A stretch of 37,806 nucleotides of DNA from an uncultured Prevotella sp. (GTDB taxonomy: Bacteria; Bacteroidota; Bacteroidia; Bacteroidales; Bacteroidaceae). Of the stretch, positions 23,942 through 35,000 are shown one piece after another. The first letter of the stretch is position 1. Every line of letters starts with the position of its first letter. Made by a program: the position numbers and the translations under genes. The notes under the pieces are model-generated. The model saw only the letters and a list, made by a program, of their open reading frames with translations. It was not told the DNA's origin and ran no database searches. Where the stretch lies: positions 1 through 37,806 of the forward strand of contig CAKQPF010000033.1 in the NCBI GenBank assembly GCA_934256705.1, written 5' to 3'.

Positions 23942-25324
23942 CTAATTCTTGAACGAATGGATAGGAGCAGGTATTCTTCCTCCCCTATCTACAAAGCGGT
24001 TGCACGCAAATGTATTGACCGGCATGATAGGAGCATAGCCCAACAGACCGCCAAACTCCACGGTATCACCCACTTTTCTGCCGATTACCGGGATGATGCG
24101 GACCGCTGTCGTCTTCTGGTTTACCATACCTATAGCCGACTCATCAGCGATGATGCCAGCAATAGTGGTGGCAGATGTGTCGCCTGGAATGGCTATCATG
24201 TCAAGTCCTACGGAGCATACGCAGGTCATGGCCTCCAGTTTCTCGATGGTGAGAGCACCGACCTTCACTGCGTCTATCATGCCCTGGTCCTCAGAAACCG
24301 GGATGAAAGCGCCGGAAAGTCCGCCCACATACGAGCTTGCCATTACGCCGCCTTTCTTCACTTGATCATTGAGCATGGCGAGGGCAGCCGTAGTTCCTGG
24401 AGCTCCAGCATATTCCACTCCCATGCAATGCAGGATGTCAGCAACGCTGTCACCAACGGCTGGAGTAGGAGCAAGCGAGAGATCGATGATGCCAAACGGA
24501 ATGCCGAGACGTGCAGAAGCCTCCTGTGCCACCAGTTGACCTACACGGGTAATCTTGAATGCAGTCTTCTTAATGGTCTCAGAGAGGGTCTCGAAGTTGG
24601 CAAGTCCGCCGTCAGCAAACTTGTCCATCTGCTCAAGAGCACACTTTACCACGCCTGGTCCTGAAACGCCCACATTGATGATAGCCTCCGCCTCGCTCAC
24701 TCCGTGAAAGGCACCTGCCATAAATGGATTGTCGTCAGGAGCATTACAGAGCACCACGAGCTTGGCGCAGCCCAACGAATCCGAGTCCTTTGTGGCCTCA
24801 GCAGTCTGCTTGATGATGTCGCCCATGAGGCGTACTGCATCCATATTTATGCCCGTCTTTGTGGAACCGACATTGACACTGGAGCAGATAAAGTCGGTGC
24901 AGGCAAGCGCCTGAGGGATAGAGCGGATGAGGAGTTCATCGCTTTTGGTCATTCCCTTACTCACCACAGCAGAGTAACCACCGAGGAAATTGACTCCTAC
25001 CTCCTTGGCTGCCTTGTCCAATGTCTTGGCTATCTGGACGTAATCTCCAGGTATTCGGCAACATGCAGCGCCCACAAGGGAGATAGGAGTGATGCTGATG
25101 CGCTTGTTGACGATAGGAATGGCAAACTCGCGGCTTATCTCTTCGCCCGTCTTCACGAGGTCCTTGGCGAGAGTAGTTATCTTGTTGTAAATCTTTTCGC
25201 ACGTCACGTCCAATGACTTATCGGCACAGTCGAGCAGACTGATGCCCATAGTAATGGTGCGCACATCAAGATTTTCCTGCTCGATCATCTTGTTGGTTTC
25301 GAGCACTTCTGATATATTTATCAT
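23942..25324 (-). CDS. UPF0210 (DUF711, PFL) family protein
   Basis: A 460-residue cytoplasmic protein of the UPF0210/PFL family, about the usual 450 residues. The N terminus VRTITMGISLLDCADKSLD and the inner motifs TPISLVGAACC, NVGVSGPGVVKCAL, SLAPTPAVGDSVADILHCMG and GLSGAFIPVSEDQGMI are highly conserved in this family. Structures are related to the pyruvate-formate-lyase fold, but no glycyl-radical motif is seen and no reaction is established to my knowledge. It follows the ACT-domain gene by 92 bases; this pair is found together in many bacteria, which suggests that the ACT protein controls it. Known only by family; a function in amino-acid metabolism would be a guess. Confidence 0.9.
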   Translation of the reverse strand: MINISEVLETNKMIEQENLDVRTITMGISLLDCADKSLDVTCEKIYNKITTLAKDLVKTGEEISREFAIPIVNKRISITPISLVGAACCRIPGDYVQIAKTLDKAAKEVGVNFLGGYSAVVSKGMTKSDELLIRSIPQALACTDFICSSVNVGSTKTGINMDAVRLMGDIIKQTAEATKDSDSLGCAKLVVLCNAPDDNPFMAGAFHGVSEAEAIINVGVSGPGVVKCALEQMDKFADGGLANFETLSETIKKTAFKITRVGQLVAQEASARLGIPFGIIDLSLAPTPAVGDSVADILHCMGVEYAGAPGTTAALAMLNDQVKKGGVMASSYVGGLSGAFIPVSEDQGMIDAVKVGALTIEKLEAMTCVCSVGLDMIAIPGDTSATTIAGIIADESAIGMVNQKTTAVRIIPVIGRKVGDTVEFGGLLGYAPIMPVNTFACNRFVDRGGRIPAPIHSFKN

Positions 25325-25351
25325 ACGATATCCTTGATTAAAGTTTGTATT

Positions 25352-25386
25352 TTCAAAGGCGAGATATTGGGATTTCTGCCTTTGAA
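25352..25386 (-). other. Hairpin between the ACT-domain and UPF0210 genes
   Basis: TTCAAAGGC (25352-25360) and GCCTTTGAA (25378-25386) pair perfectly over 9 bp around a 17-base loop, 28 bases before the UPF0210 start. No T-run follows, so it may affect translation or mRNA processing rather than end transcription. Confidence 0.4.
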
Positions 25387-25416
25387 CAATGAATATAGCA
25401 TACAGTCAGACGCACC

Positions 25417-25689
25417 TTAGATGCGGTGCATCTTGTCAAAGATATCCTCCAACTGACATTTTACCTGCACTCCGAGTTCACTGCCGATGCTGTCAAGCTC
25501 TGAAGCCACGTCATCGAATGCCTTGTTGCATCGGGTCATATCGACGATCATCATCATATTGAAGTACTCCTGTACGATGGTCTGTGAGATGTCAAGGATG
25601 TTTATCTGACTATCAGCCAGATAAGTACATACTTTGGCAATGATACCTACCGTATCCTTACCTACTACTGTGATAATTGCTCTTGTCAT
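25417..25689 (-). CDS. UPF0237 family ACT-domain protein
   Basis: A 90-residue protein that is one ACT domain: TRAIITVVGKDTVGIIAKVCTYLAD-like start (split here by the length limit: TVVGKDTVGIIAKV then CTYLADSQINILDISQT), then YFNMMMIVDM. ACT domains bind amino acids and regulate partner enzymes. The start at 25689 (MTRAII) is preferred to the ATG at 25716 because UPF0237 proteins begin right at the first strand. It stands directly before the UPF0210 gene, the known partner. The ligand is unknown. Confidence 0.88.
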   Translation of the reverse strand: MTRAIITVVGKDTVGIIAKVCTYLADSQINILDISQTIVQEYFNMMMIVDMTRCNKAFDDVASELDSIGSELGVQVKCQLEDIFDKMHRI

Positions 25690-25724
25690 AGTTATTTGTT
25701 TTTTGGGTTGTTTCAATATATTGT

Positions 25725-25768
25725 AAGTATGCGGTCAGAACCGTTTCATCATTCCTGACCGTATGCTT
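25725..25768. other. Hairpin between dacB and the ACT-domain gene
   Basis: AAGTATGCGGTCAG (25725-25738) and CTGACCGTATGCTT (25755-25768) pair over 14 positions with two G-T wobbles on the plus strand; on the minus-strand RNA these two become mismatches. No T-run follows on either side, so this is a weak terminator candidate at best. Confidence 0.35.
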
Positions 25769-25778
25769 ATGATGGTAA

Positions 25779-27074
25779 TCACTTGGTCATAGCGACGCAG
25801 ACCTTGTTCTGGAAAGCCTTTGCATGGGCGGCACGAAGCACTCCCTGATTGATGATACAGAAGGCAAGCATGTGTCCATTAGCCGCTTTCACGTAGCCTG
25901 CAAGGCTGCTTATGCCAGAGAGAGTGCCTGTCTTGGCATGCACATTATGCGCTGCTGAAGTGCCTTTCATACGCTTTTCGAGAGTGCCATCCACTCCTGC
26001 CACCGGCAATGCTGAGTAGATATGATTGAATATGGTGCTATTCACGTAAGCATAGCGCAGGAAAGCAATCTCAAGTTCGGCAGAAAGATAATTGTAGAGC
26101 GAGAGTCCGGAACCGTCAGCTATACGACAATTCGCTGGATTGAGGTGCATCTTGCGCATCAGATTCTGCGTAACCTTCCTTGCTCCAGATGCTTTTGCTG
26201 GCAGACTATACGTGGCAGCTGTCTGATAAAACATGCTTTCTGCATAAAGATTATCGCTGTCCTTCATCATCTTTACCAATATCTGGTCGATGGAATGCGA
26301 ACGTGTGCAAGCCAATTTGCATGACGGTGGAGCCGTTTTCTCACCTATCACACCATCAAAAACGATACCAGCCTTCTCCAGTTCTGTCAGAAACTGGTCC
26401 ATAAGTCTGTCCTTACGGGAGTAGAGAGTGGGCGTCAACACCGGATTATCATCATCCCAACACCAGCCTTCACCTAAGAGATCACGGTCCTTCATCGACT
26501 TGTCTGCATAGATACTGCCGTGTATCGAGTCGATGCCAAGGGATTTCAGCGACTCCACAAAGGCGAGAATATCGTCACGATTGAACCTCGGATCCATGCC
26601 TCCAACAAGATATACGTCGCCATTCAGGGTTCGGATGGAGTCTATTATCTCTCCATTGTATCGCAGACGGGTCTTGAATTGGTAGGAACCACCAAGCCTG
26701 TCGAGGGCTGTAATCGCCGTTATCAGTTTCATGGTCGATGCCGGTCGCATGGTCTGACGATGGTTATGGGTGAACAACACCGAGTCTGAAGTGAGATCAT
26801 AGACCATCATTCCCAACTGCGACTGATTGAGGAAATCGCTCTTCTCGATTATGGTAGCGAGATGAGACTGCAGTGATTGCGGCCACGGAAGGGAGTCATT
26901 GGCTATGGTGTCAGTGATTTCAGCCGCCAGAGAGTCTGCTATCACGTCAGTAAGCGTATCTGAAACCAATGTGTCTGCTTCGACTACGATAAGGCTATCA
27001 GCATTATTTCGTCCCTGAATGGATAGAGATGCCAGCAATAGAATCATCAATATGGCGAGCTTACGCGCGTACAT
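25779..27074 (-). CDS. dacB: D-alanyl-D-alanine carboxypeptidase/endopeptidase (PBP4 type)
   Basis: A periplasmic class C penicillin-binding protein that trims or cuts peptidoglycan peptide chains. The start at 27074 places a signal peptide first (MYARKLAILMILLLASLSIQG); the open frame to 27290 runs through a DNA repeat and is not counted. Mature protein: an Asp/Thr/Ser-rich spacer (27-62), then the catalytic motifs S113-T-M-K116 (nucleophile and lysine), S273-D-N275 and K381-T-G383, in the usual order and spacing of PBP4, with the long insertion between the first and second motif. With 431 residues it is shorter than E. coli DacB (477). It lies between nadB and the ACT gene without obvious coupling. 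The acidic spacer is unusual. Confidence 0.92.
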   Translation of the reverse strand: MYARKLAILMILLLASLSIQGRNNADSLIVVEADTLVSDTLTDVIADSLAAEITDTIANDSLPWPQSLQSHLATIIEKSDFLNQSQLGMMVYDLTSDSVLFTHNHRQTMRPASTMKLITAITALDRLGGSYQFKTRLRYNGEIIDSIRTLNGDVYLVGGMDPRFNRDDILAFVESLKSLGIDSIHGSIYADKSMKDRDLLGEGWCWDDDNPVLTPTLYSRKDRLMDQFLTELEKAGIVFDGVIGEKTAPPSCKLACTRSHSIDQILVKMMKDSDNLYAESMFYQTAATYSLPAKASGARKVTQNLMRKMHLNPANCRIADGSGLSLYNYLSAELEIAFLRYAYVNSTIFNHIYSALPVAGVDGTLEKRMKGTSAAHNVHAKTGTLSGISSLAGYVKAANGHMLAFCIINQGVLRAAHAKAFQNKVCVAMTK

Positions 27075-27108
27075 ATATATATATAGTGCTGGAGTTGCCA
27101 TGCAAGGA

Positions 27109-27208
27109 CTATGATAAAGCGCCCTTTTCATCTGCCGTTGACTTTTCAGTGGAGACCACAAAGAAGCGTTGGAGCTATGATAAAGCGACCTTTTCATCTG
27201 CCGTTGAC
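27109..27208. repeat. Two 34-bp direct repeats with 66-bp period upstream of dacB
   Basis: 27109-27142 and 27175-27208 agree at 33 of 34 positions (both start CTATGATAAAGCG and end CATCTGCCGTTGAC). They lie 35-134 bases before the dacB start. In the dacB frame they translate to MKRxLYHS twice. They may be remnants of a dispersed repeat or sites for a DNA-binding protein. Confidence 0.8.
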
Positions 27209-27308
27209 GGAGTGGAAGCGTCAGCCAATGAAGGCTGGCGCTGGGGTCTGGGATAGATTTCTTGGATATATATTTGGTGAATTTATTCAATATCTTTCCT
27301 TTCTTGCT

Positions 27309-28883
27309 TTATTTATGTGGATAATCAGTGGTGAAATGAAGTCCACGGCATTCCTTTCTCTCGATGGCAAAGCGAGTGATGAGATAAGCCACATTGATCA
27401 TATTTCGAAGCTCGCAGATGTCCTTTGTAGCCTTCACACGCTTGAAGAGCTGTTCGGTCTCTTCGTAAAGAACGTCCAGACGGGTCCATGCTCGGCGCAG
27501 ACGGAGGTCAGAACGCACGATGCCTACATAGTTTGACATGATCTGTCCCACCTCTTTCACGCTCTGGGTGATAAGCACTTTCTCCTCGTTTGTCATGGTT
27601 CCTTCATCATTCCATTCAGGAACAAGAGTGTTGAAGTCATATTCATCCACGTGTTCGAGGGAATGACGTGCAGCTGTTTCGGCATAGACGACAGCCTCAA
27701 TGAGCGAGTTGGAGGCAAGACGGTTGCCACCATGCAGACCGGTACATGAGCATTCACCGATAGCATAGAGCCTTTTGATGCTGGAACATCCATTCAAGTC
27801 CACCTTGATGCCACCGCACATGTAGTGTGCTGCCGGGCGAACAGGAATGTAATCCTTAGTGATGTCGATGCCAAGGGTAAGACATTTCTGATAGATATTA
27901 GGGAAATGATGGCGTGTCTCGGCCGGATCCTTGTGGGTAACATCGAGACATACGTGGTCAAGACCATGCTTTTTCATCTCCTTGTCAATGGCACGAGCCA
28001 CGATGTCACGCGGTGCAAGGCTCAGACGTTCATCATATTTCTCCATGAAAGACTCACCGTTAGGCAGACGAAGGATGCCTCCGTAGCCACGCATAGCCTC
28101 AGTAATGAGGAAAGCAGGATGGGTTTCGCCCGGTGAATACAATGCTGTAGGATGGAATTGCACGAACTCCATGTCGGCAACAGTGCCCTTGGCACGATAT
28201 ACCATCGCCTCTCCGTCGCCTGTAGCAATGACAGGATTGGTAGTGGTCTGATAGACAGCGCCGCATCCTCCGGTACACATCAGGGTCACTTTAGAAAGAT
28301 ATGTATCCACTTTCTGTGTCTCAGGATTGAGCACATAGGCTCCATAACACTGTATATCCTTGCTTCTTCTGGTCACGGTAACGCCGAGATGATGCTGAGT
28401 AATGATTTCCACAGCGAAATGATTCTCCTTGACTTCGATGTCAGGATTGCTCTTTATGGCTGCGATAAGTCCGCGCTGAATCTCCGCACCGGTGTCATCG
28501 GCATGGTGAAGTATGCGGAATTCGGAGTGTCCCCCCTCGCGATGGAGGTCAAACTGTCCGTCTTCCTTCTTGTCAAAGTTGACACCCCACTCCACCAATT
28601 CCTTGATTTGAGATGGTGCCATGCGGACTACTTGCTCCACAGCAGCACGGTCTGAGATGAAGTCACCAGCGATCATGGTGTCCTCTATGTGCTTCTCGAA
28701 GTTGTCAACAATCAGGTTCGTCACCGACGCCACACCGCCTTGAGCGAAAGAGGTGTTAGCTTCATCAAGTGCCGTCTTACAAATAAGGCAGACCTTTCCT
28801 TTCTTTGCTCTTGCAATCTTGAGAGCATAACTCATACCAGCCACTCCTGCGCCGATGATGAGGAAATCATATTTGTAAATCAT
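27309..28883 (-). CDS. nadB: L-aspartate oxidase
   Basis: FAD enzyme that oxidises L-aspartate to iminoaspartate, first step of de novo NAD synthesis, in the cytoplasm. It has 524 residues, as usual for NadB. GAGVAG (11-16) is the FAD-binding loop. NTSFAQGGVASV, HSEFRILHHADDTG, FVQFHPTAL, the RGYGGILRLPNGE loop, RPAAHYMCGGIKV and GECSCTGLHGGNRLASNSL are the conserved flavin and substrate segments of the succinate dehydrogenase/aspartate oxidase family. The C-terminal helical domain (LRLRRAWTRLDVLYEETEQ) is shorter than in SdhA. No nadA or nadC is close by, so the pathway genes are split. The cofactor-independent alternative, aspartate dehydrogenase, is excluded by the flavin fold. Confidence 0.95.
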   Translation of the reverse strand: MIYKYDFLIIGAGVAGMSYALKIARAKKGKVCLICKTALDEANTSFAQGGVASVTNLIVDNFEKHIEDTMIAGDFISDRAAVEQVVRMAPSQIKELVEWGVNFDKKEDGQFDLHREGGHSEFRILHHADDTGAEIQRGLIAAIKSNPDIEVKENHFAVEIITQHHLGVTVTRRSKDIQCYGAYVLNPETQKVDTYLSKVTLMCTGGCGAVYQTTTNPVIATGDGEAMVYRAKGTVADMEFVQFHPTALYSPGETHPAFLITEAMRGYGGILRLPNGESFMEKYDERLSLAPRDIVARAIDKEMKKHGLDHVCLDVTHKDPAETRHHFPNIYQKCLTLGIDITKDYIPVRPAAHYMCGGIKVDLNGCSSIKRLYAIGECSCTGLHGGNRLASNSLIEAVVYAETAARHSLEHVDEYDFNTLVPEWNDEGTMTNEEKVLITQSVKEVGQIMSNYVGIVRSDLRLRRAWTRLDVLYEETEQLFKRVKATKDICELRNMINVAYLITRFAIERKECRGLHFTTDYPHK

Positions 28884-28926
28884 ATTATTATGTTGTTATG
28901 TTGTTTTTTTGTTTTTAATTCTTGGA

Positions 28927-28960
28927 ATATCCGCCGGTAACGCGGCGGACACAGTGGCGG
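28927..28960 (+). repeat. Dispersed hairpin repeat, copy 3 (divergent stem)
   Basis: CCGCCGGTAACGCGGCGG folds into a 6-bp stem and is followed by ACACAGTGGCGG, matching the frame of the copies at 23855 and 37653. The stem bases differ on both arms so that pairing is kept. Confidence 0.7.
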
Positions 28961-28964
28961 TGAT

Positions 28965-29007
28965 GGCAGAGACGCGCTTATATCCTGGCAGAGACTCGCT
29001 ATATCCT
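28965..29007. repeat. Short tandem repeat after sprA
   Basis: GGCAGAGACGCGCTTATATCCT at 28965-28986 (22 bases, here split as GGCAGAGACGCG and CTTATATCCT) is followed by a 21-base version, GGCAGAGACTCGC then TATATCCT, at 28987-29007. It lies between the sprA stop and the nadB start, beside the dispersed hairpin. Confidence 0.6.
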
Positions 29008-29022
29008 GTCGCAATACCCGCC

Positions 29023-32000
29023 TTATCTTGTCAGTGAGAACTTCATGGAAAGTCCGAAATCCTGCGTTGTGGTAGGATAACTGCTGGAAGAAAGCAGCGG
29101 AGTATTCGTCTGACAATTGTAATAGAAGCTCATTGTGAGCAATCGAGAGAGTGTATAGTCAGCCATTAAGCTAAGCTTTAATGCCTTATTACCACTGCTT
29201 GCATTCGATGACACCGTAGCTATATCGCGCGTTATCGCCGCTTGATTGCGCAGACTGAAGTCGAATCGGAGGTTCATGTCATGGTTGAATGAATTTTTCT
29301 TGCTGGTCTTTGACTTTGATTTGCCGTCATTGCCGTCAGCAGAACCTCCATTTCCCTTGCCTTTTACAGTCCTTGACTTTGTTCCGGTGAAGAAATTGAA
29401 GTCATTTATCTTATATCCCAGTCCGATAACCCAGTCGTTTGACGTGGTTTCATTGAGCTGTACGCTCGTCATGGATAGGTTGAGGACACGCGTTTTGCGG
29501 TATTCCATCTTGACAGTCATATTGTTTTTGAGGGTCACATCCACGCCGAGGAGAGGTGAGAACGACTCATTGATGCTGACTTGTGACACATTAAACATAC
29601 TGCTTGGGCGCGGAATGGCAATACCCTGCGTATTATCCACTATGAAACCATAGTCTCCCATATACTCCATGAATGAGGTAAATGAACTATAAGAGCCGAC
29701 AGCATAGATGCTCTTGTATGAGTGATTGATGCTGACACTCTTGAATTTGTCCTGGAACCACGTGAGCTGGTTGAGTCCATTGTATCTTATAGTCCAGTTA
29801 GGGAGGAGCTTTGACAGCGCCGGGAATATGCTATTGGTTCCCATTCCGGTGTAAGCCTTGAGGAAAGCGGGCACCATCACGTCAGCACTGTACTTATCCA
29901 CACCTGCTTCATACGCCTTTCCGTCGGGTCCTATGAGAGTGCTTGCGAATTTCTTTCCTTCAAATTCCGTACCACGAGGATACTTTGCATCCGCATATTG
30001 CGACTCAACGATGGCCTTATATCCATCCAATGACTTGCAGAACTTTTCGAAAGTGGCAGACTTATATCCATTATTAGCATTGCCCATACCCTCGAATGCC
30101 GACTTGACAGAGATGGTAGTCATGGTGAAAGTGCCACTGAGCGAAGTAGGATTGCCTTGATACATATACTGTATAGACTTGCCTTTAGTCTCTGTACGCA
30201 CCGCATTGAGGTCGATTTTGAGATTACGTATCGGCTCAAGAGTGGCAGTAAGCTTGAGGTCGCGAGTGCGATTGGTCGTCACAGGCGTTGCAACAGACTC
30301 ATCATTGAGCAGCCATTGGTTTTCCAAAGCCTTGTCAACGTAGGAGTCTCCCACGAATCCGAAGGCGAAATCAAGTCCAGGAGCGAAGGCGTCCGCTATC
30401 TTCTTCTGACCAAATGCGTCGCCTACAGAAGGCATAAAGCCCGGCAATGACATGGAATACTGGTCGCGATAGGACACTCCGACATTGCGAACCATCATGA
30501 GGAAGCGTGACACTGACTGCGCTGTGCGATACCAACTTTTGTTGTCGAGCGGCTCTTTTGCAAGCACAGAAACCTTTATCTTGACGGTGGAATCAGTGCG
30601 GTTAAAGACCTTTATCTTATTATCATCCACCACTTTATACTTGATGTCGATGAGTTTACCGTCGGCATTGCGTGCAGAAACGATAAGTCTTCTGGTCTTC
30701 TTACCGTGCGACAGGACGATGGAAGTGTCCGCCTTGATGGATATTTCCCTTTCGAAAGCCTTGCTGTTCTTAGGCAATGCCTTCTTGGCCTTGTCGTCCT
30801 TGTCGTCCTTTTTCTTATCCTGTGACTTGGCAGTCTTAGGAGGATTCCTCTTGATAGCCTTCTTGAATCGGTCGTTAGCCTTCTTCAGGAACGGCACATG
30901 AGAATACAGTTTCTCCATGTCGAATGAGCCATTGAGGTTTACGAGTCGGTTCATTCCGATGGTATTGCCGAGCGAAGTGCCGTCTTCGAGGTCGGTACCC
31001 CGCTGCCAGTTGTATGAAGACTGGTATTTGGCATCTGCAGTTACCCAGTTGAAGATAGGGATAAGATTGAGCGGAAGCTGATAGGAAGCCGTCACGCTCT
31101 GCTGATAATCGAGCGGAGTACCTAAGTTTCTGATGCTTGTCCAGACAGAATCTTTCCACGCTTCATAGCGGTCTGGATAGAGTTCCTTGTTGATCTGGGT
31201 GTATGGTTCCTCGATTTCAGCATGCGTAGCACTCTGGAAACTGAATCTGAAATTGCGTGTAAGGTCCCAACGCATCTGGAATTCCCTGTTCCAAAGGAAC
31301 TGTGAAGAGAACGTAGCCGGAATGGAATTACTGTTTCCGAGGTCCTCAAGGTCACGCTCCTGCAACTCATAATAGTTGCGGGTCATTTCAGTATTGAATC
31401 CTATATTCTGCGGAAGCCAGTTGAGTCCGAACTTCTTCAGTATGTCATAATACTTGGATTTGCTCTTTATCTTCTTGAAAGGCTCAATCGGTTTATAGAC
31501 AGGTGTCCATGAATAAGCCATACTTCCACGCCAGTTGTCCTCATTTTCATATACGGTAGTCTCACCATCTGTATGTGTATGTGAATGGCTATATGAGAAT
31601 GTGAAGTTAGCTGGATCGTAAGGCATAGGGTGACGCTTGGTGGCGATACCTACCTTAACACCCGACAATGAGAAATTCTTTGTCACGTTCTTCATGACAG
31701 CAATGCTCTCGATAGAGTCTCTCTCGTGCTTGTCGGCAGCCGCATCAAGGGCGTCATCGAGTCGCATATCAGTATCGAGCGGATTGTATTTAGGCGAAGT
31801 ACGCTCACGAGTAATGCTGTAATACAATGGCACCTGAACCTTGGCTTTATCAGGGAAGAACTTACCAAGCTCAAGATTGGTGGTGAAACTGTAAGTGGCA
31901 TAGTTGTCAGTGGAGCGAGATGCTACGCTTTCTTCGAGTCCTCCAAATCCTTCGCTGACATATTTGCCAGTGGCATTGATGCTTCCGAGGTCAGAAAGCT

Positions 32001-35000
32001 GGACATTCAGGTTGCCCTGTGCAGCCCATCCGCCTGTATTCTCAGGATCGAGGAGACGCATCTCATTGACCCAGACCTCTCCGCTCTTCTGACTGTTGGA
32101 GAGATTCCTTACTCCGATGATCATGGTCTTTACCTCTCCGAGAGTAGGATTGCCGAGAATGGTGATCTTATTCTTCGGGTTGTCGTCGTCATAAGCGGTA
32201 AATTCCACGTTATATGACGCTCTTCCCTCCGCCTTAGCCATGTTACGAGCCTTTTTCAGTGCGGTAAACAGTGCAAGACGAATGTTGAGCATATTCTCTT
32301 CTGGCCATACTTTCTTACAGTCGGCGAGGGAATAAGTGCTGTATTTCGTGCCTTCCGGCGCGGGAGTAAGCTTCAATGGAATCTCATACTCATAGTAATT
32401 GCTCTTGTAATCCGAGCCAAGACGGACGAAAAGCGCAAGCTGGTCGTCCTTGAGATTGGTGACATTATGCTCCAAAGCGTTGGCATGGACGAACATCTGG
32501 AGGCGCTTGTACTGGCGCACATCGAGCGTCATGTTCTTATATACCGCCTTTGCTTCGCCTGTGGAGATATTGTTTACGACGATGTCCATTGACTGTTCGT
32601 TCTGCTCTCTGAGCTGTGGCTGTGACGGATCCACTACTCTTGAGATTCCAGGAGGCAGGACATAGTTGACCGGAACCTTATCATTGTTCTCCTCAATATT
32701 GACAGCGCTGACATTGACAGTGCCGGTATTGGCGGCAGAAGGGTTGAGATTCTGCTCATATACGCGCCACTCTCCCCTCACGAGGTCAAGGCTTGCGAAT
32801 CGGAGAACGATAGGATTCTCGAAATTAGTCATGAACATACGCATGAATCGTATGCTGGTGAAGTCGGAGATATTGCCAAAGCGCTGGCGTCCCTGACCGT
32901 CAGGAGTCTTCAGCGGTATGCGGAAAAGATACCATGTGGCCTCTTCTGTCTTGCCATTGCGCAGTCCTACTGAAGCGACACGCTTATCGACGATGAAGTT
33001 CTTGCCCACTTCGAGGTCTTCATCACGCACGGACACCTTGTACTGATAGTATTTCTCAGTCTCATTGAGAGTATAATCCTGATTGATGTCCTCCACGTCC
33101 GGCGTTGTCTTGTACGAGGTATCGTACTTCTCCGAGCGTGTCTCGCTGTCAGGAGAGTTGCCCTGCGGATTGTTGATATACTTGTATCTGTCGAGTATGG
33201 AGGCTTGCATACGGTCCCATTTGTCTCCTCTGAAATAGACATAGTTATCGTTAGCCGGGTCAGCATAGATGGAATCGAATATCAGCGGATCCACATTCGC
33301 CCTTGCTGCCTCGATGAATGGCTGGTAACTCTCGAATGCCTGCTCTTCAGCATCGGTGAGACCATTGAGTCCTACGTCCTGCTTAGCCCTTGAACCACTG
33401 GACGTTGCGAAGGCGTAAGTGACCATGCTCTGCTGCGGAACCTTGCCCCACTGCGTGAAAGAGTACTGGTCCTTTCCATCGACAGACATACCGCTCTCAT
33501 AGAATTTCTTTCCATCATGGAGAATATCCTCCGACACTTCGCCGAGATTGAAGTAGAGGTCGCCGCCATATTCGGACGCTTTTCCCTCACGACGTGTGTA
33601 GATGAACGGGTCGAGCATCCAGAATTCGATATACTCAATGTTTGCAGCCTCAAAGTCAGGGCTGTCCAATTTGCGCATCATGCCGCCCCATGAGTCCTGC
33701 GGACGTTCGAGAAGTCCCTTCGACGTGAGGTTCGGCGAGAAGTTATAAGGTCCTCTTTCTGCCGGATAATATGCGAGATTGAGGATATTCAGCGTGTTGA
33801 CAGCGCCCTCTCCATAGGCAGAAAGGTCGCGGTTAGGATATACCTCACGGGCATAAACCTCACGGACGTAATGGTTGGAGAGCTGTTCGAGGTCGCCCTT
33901 GATGTGGCTCGGAGTGAGCGTCGAACTGCGTCTGGTGAAGAGCGGGTCGATATTATACCATGCGAGACGGGCACGATGATAGCCTCCTGCCAGCGTTGTC
34001 TTGTCCTTGGCTTCTGCCGGGAACATGGAAGGAACGCTGGAAATGATCCATGATGACGGTGTGCCGACAGACATTGCCGACTTTGTATTCTCGAAATCAT
34101 CGAGATATGAAGCATTGTCCTGTGTGCCGCCAGCCTGTCCCGCTATAAGATGTGCGAACTCAGCATTAAACTGAATGTAAGACGGTTGGGAGACATTGAG
34201 GAACGGAATCTTGTCCAATACGTTGGTGAGCCACTGGCTTTCCTTCTTCCAGTTGAGGTTCAAGCCCCAGATAGTGTTGCTTACAGGCTCTGCTCCCATA
34301 GCCACCTTCGTGGTAAGGCTCTGCTCTGACAGATGGCGGATGGTGCCTGACATCTGGAAATCCTTGCTGAAGTCATACTCCCAGTTGAGTCCGAGCATCG
34401 TCTTGCGCTGTTGTCCCCAGTCCATATCGCTTTCGAGTGAGACATTGACAGCCGTTCCTGCGTCGATGATGCTCTGATTGAGGATGGTGACTATGCCGGA
34501 ATAGTAGTCCACGGAGTAGTCAGTGCCCTCGGTAAGGGTCACGCCTCCAGCCGTAACGACGACGGAACCTTGCGGCACATTCATTGCTCCGAGGGAAATC
34601 TCATTGGCTGATGCGCCCTTGAACTGTCCCTGAAGCAGGAACTTATCCTTCTCCGCAATCTGCTTAGCCACAGTCTTTGTGGAGTCGTAAAGCTCGGTAT
34701 ATGCATATTTCGATGCCTTTTCCGGATCGACGCCTTTGCTGACGAGGAAGTCATAAAGTCCCCTTCCGAACGGCTCTACCTTAGGAAGGAACACCTGTCC
34801 ATTGCTTACGGTGTAGCCCTCCACGAAGTCGAATGCTCCGTTGGAGTGCACTTTATTATTGTTGTCGAGGCGGTCTGCTCCGATAGCCTTTATGATGTTG
34901 TTGTCCTTTACCTGCGGTTCCGGGATGTAAGAGAGATAGACTCCGGCAGTGTCGCTCTGGAACTTGATGTCGAGGCGGAACTTTTCCTTCTCCACACTTG

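Noticed and set aside
27075..27290. 72-residue N-terminal extension of the D-Ala-D-Ala carboxypeptidase
   Set aside because: It is a translation of the 34-bp repeats and would place the signal peptide inside the protein.
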